DNA from: Devosia ureilytica
GTDB lineage: Bacteria; Pseudomonadota; Alphaproteobacteria; Rhizobiales; Devosiaceae
DNA: 64,000 nucleotides
Reading direction: 5' to 3'
Assembly: GCF_024273195.1 (NCBI RefSeq)
Contig: NZ_JAMZCU010000005.1
Coordinates: 1 to 64,000, forward strand
Shown: in pieces, positions 63,390 to 64,000 of the stretch
How the letters are laid out: each line of letters opens with the position of its first letter
Numbering within the stretch: position 1 is the first letter of the stretch
Translations under genes and position numbers: made by a program
The notes under the pieces: generated by a model
What the model was told of the DNA's origin: nothing
The model's input: only the letters and a program-made list of their open reading frames with translations
Databases searched by the model: none

Positions 63390-63884
63390 GTGGTCATCCC
63401 CGCCCCAATCAATACCGCAATGCGCGCCGCAGCCATGTTGCTGTTCGTGGTTGTTATCGCCGCTTGTTCGCGCAGCGCCACTGACAATGTCGGCCTGACC
63501 GGGGTCGGCAATGCCGGCGCCGGCGCCCCTGGCAGCCAGCAGGAATTCATCGTCACCGTTGGCGACCGCGTGTTCTTCGAGACCGATTCCAGCGCGCTCA
63601 CCAGCGAAGCCATGGCCACGCTCGACAAGCAGGCCGCCTGGCTCAACCAGTACCCGAACTATCGCATCATGGTCGAAGGCCATGCCGACGAACGCGGCAC
63701 TCGCGAATATAACATTGCGCTGGGTGCCCGCCGTGGCTCGGTTGCGGTCAATTACCTGGTGTCCAAGGGCGTCAATGCCCAGCGCATCACCACCCAGTCC
63801 TTCGGCAAGGAGCGCCCGGTGGCGATTTGTAACGACATCTCCTGCTGGAGCCAGAACCGCCGCGCGGTCACCGTCGTCCAATAA
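63390..63884 (+). CDS. pal: Peptidoglycan-associated lipoprotein Pal
   Basis: A 164-residue outer-membrane lipoprotein of the Tol-Pal system. The signal ends in the lipobox VIAAC (Cys26), after which the OmpA-like domain follows: RVFFETDSSALTSEAMATL, MVEGHADERGTREYNIALGA and RRGSVAVNYLVSKGV, with the closing NRRAVTVV. The start is GTG at 63390, supported by AGGAG six bases upstream; ATG at 63420 is an alternative without such a site. It is alone, 24 kb from tolB and on the other strand, whereas it usually follows tolB directly. A terminator follows. Confidence 0.96.
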   Translation: MVIPAPINTAMRAAAMLLFVVVIAACSRSATDNVGLTGVGNAGAGAPGSQQEFIVTVGDRVFFETDSSALTSEAMATLDKQAAWLNQYPNYRIMVEGHADERGTREYNIALGARRGSVAVNYLVSKGVNAQRITTQSFGKERPVAICNDISCWSQNRRAVTVVQ

Positions 63885-63942
63885 ATCCCGAGCTTTCGCC
63901 GCTCGAAAGTTCCAAAACGAATCCAGTGAAAACTGGAGGCAA

Positions 63943-63981
63943 GAGCGCCCGGAGCCACAAAATGGCCCGGGCGCTTTCTTT
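63943..63981 (+). terminator. Rho-independent terminator after pal
   Basis: AGCGCCCGG and CCCGGGCGCT arms around an AGCCACAAAATGG loop, then TTCTTTT, starting about 60 bp past the pal stop codon. Confidence 0.88.
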
Positions 63982-64000
63982 TCACCAAAATTGCTCTTTA

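Overview
The window looks like chromosome of a Hyphomicrobiales alphaproteobacterium, most likely the Devosia/Devosiaceae group. The evidence is high GC, a TTAA-N7-TTAA (CtrA-type) box, ruvCAB beside ybgC-tolQRAB, a 6S RNA next to a 5-formyl-THF cyclo-ligase and zapA, a class I fructose-bisphosphate aldolase in a tkt/gap/pgk/fba block, and RHH_4-type and DUF4164 proteins. The genus is inferred from gene order and sequence style, not from a search.

Region 1 (1-6750, minus strand) is a type I secretion locus. It encodes a small exported protein, a TolC-like channel, an ABC exporter with a degenerate C39-like domain, an HlyD-type adaptor, a ribbon-helix-helix/PAS-like regulator with a TTG start, and the first 200 residues of a large secreted protein. 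That protein carries a TAAG motif like the LapG cleavage site of LapA adhesins.

Region 2 (about 7306-26807) is a 19.5-kb island inserted in a tRNA-Arg(ACG) gene. A 25-bp direct repeat of the tRNA marks both ends, and a tyrosine integrase lies against the intact tRNA. Inside are hairpin arrays, a HUH (rolling-circle type) Rep-like protein, a type I restriction system (hsdMSR), a Hachiman-like pair (HamA-like nuclease and Ski2-like helicase) followed closely by DUF3223 and DUF2971 genes, a decayed IS91-family transposase, an HTH protein, a NYN/OST-HTH protein and an AlpA-like factor. It is a defence island. The four-gene Hachiman-like operon is the best candidate for something undescribed.

Region 3 (26.8-47.7 kb) is mainly core genome: a sensor kinase, an FAD oxidoreductase, rpmH-rnpA-yidC-engB, an amidotransferase, msrB, a fasciclin protein, tolQRAB with ybgC, a NUDIX gene, ruvCAB, a GGDEF protein, yebC, an alanine symporter, ymdB and a 5-FTHF cyclo-ligase. 

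Region 4 (47.7-64 kb) has 6S RNA, a parDE toxin-antitoxin pair set between 6S RNA and zapA, then tkt, gap, pgk, fba (central carbon), a ThiE-like and a Sel1-repeat protein, suhB, a MotA/ExbB-like plus OmpA-like pair, and pal. Here pal is about 24 kb from tolB. Two inverted copies of a roughly 300-bp non-coding repeat sit before pgk and before pal, with other palindromic intergenic repeats around the glycolytic genes.
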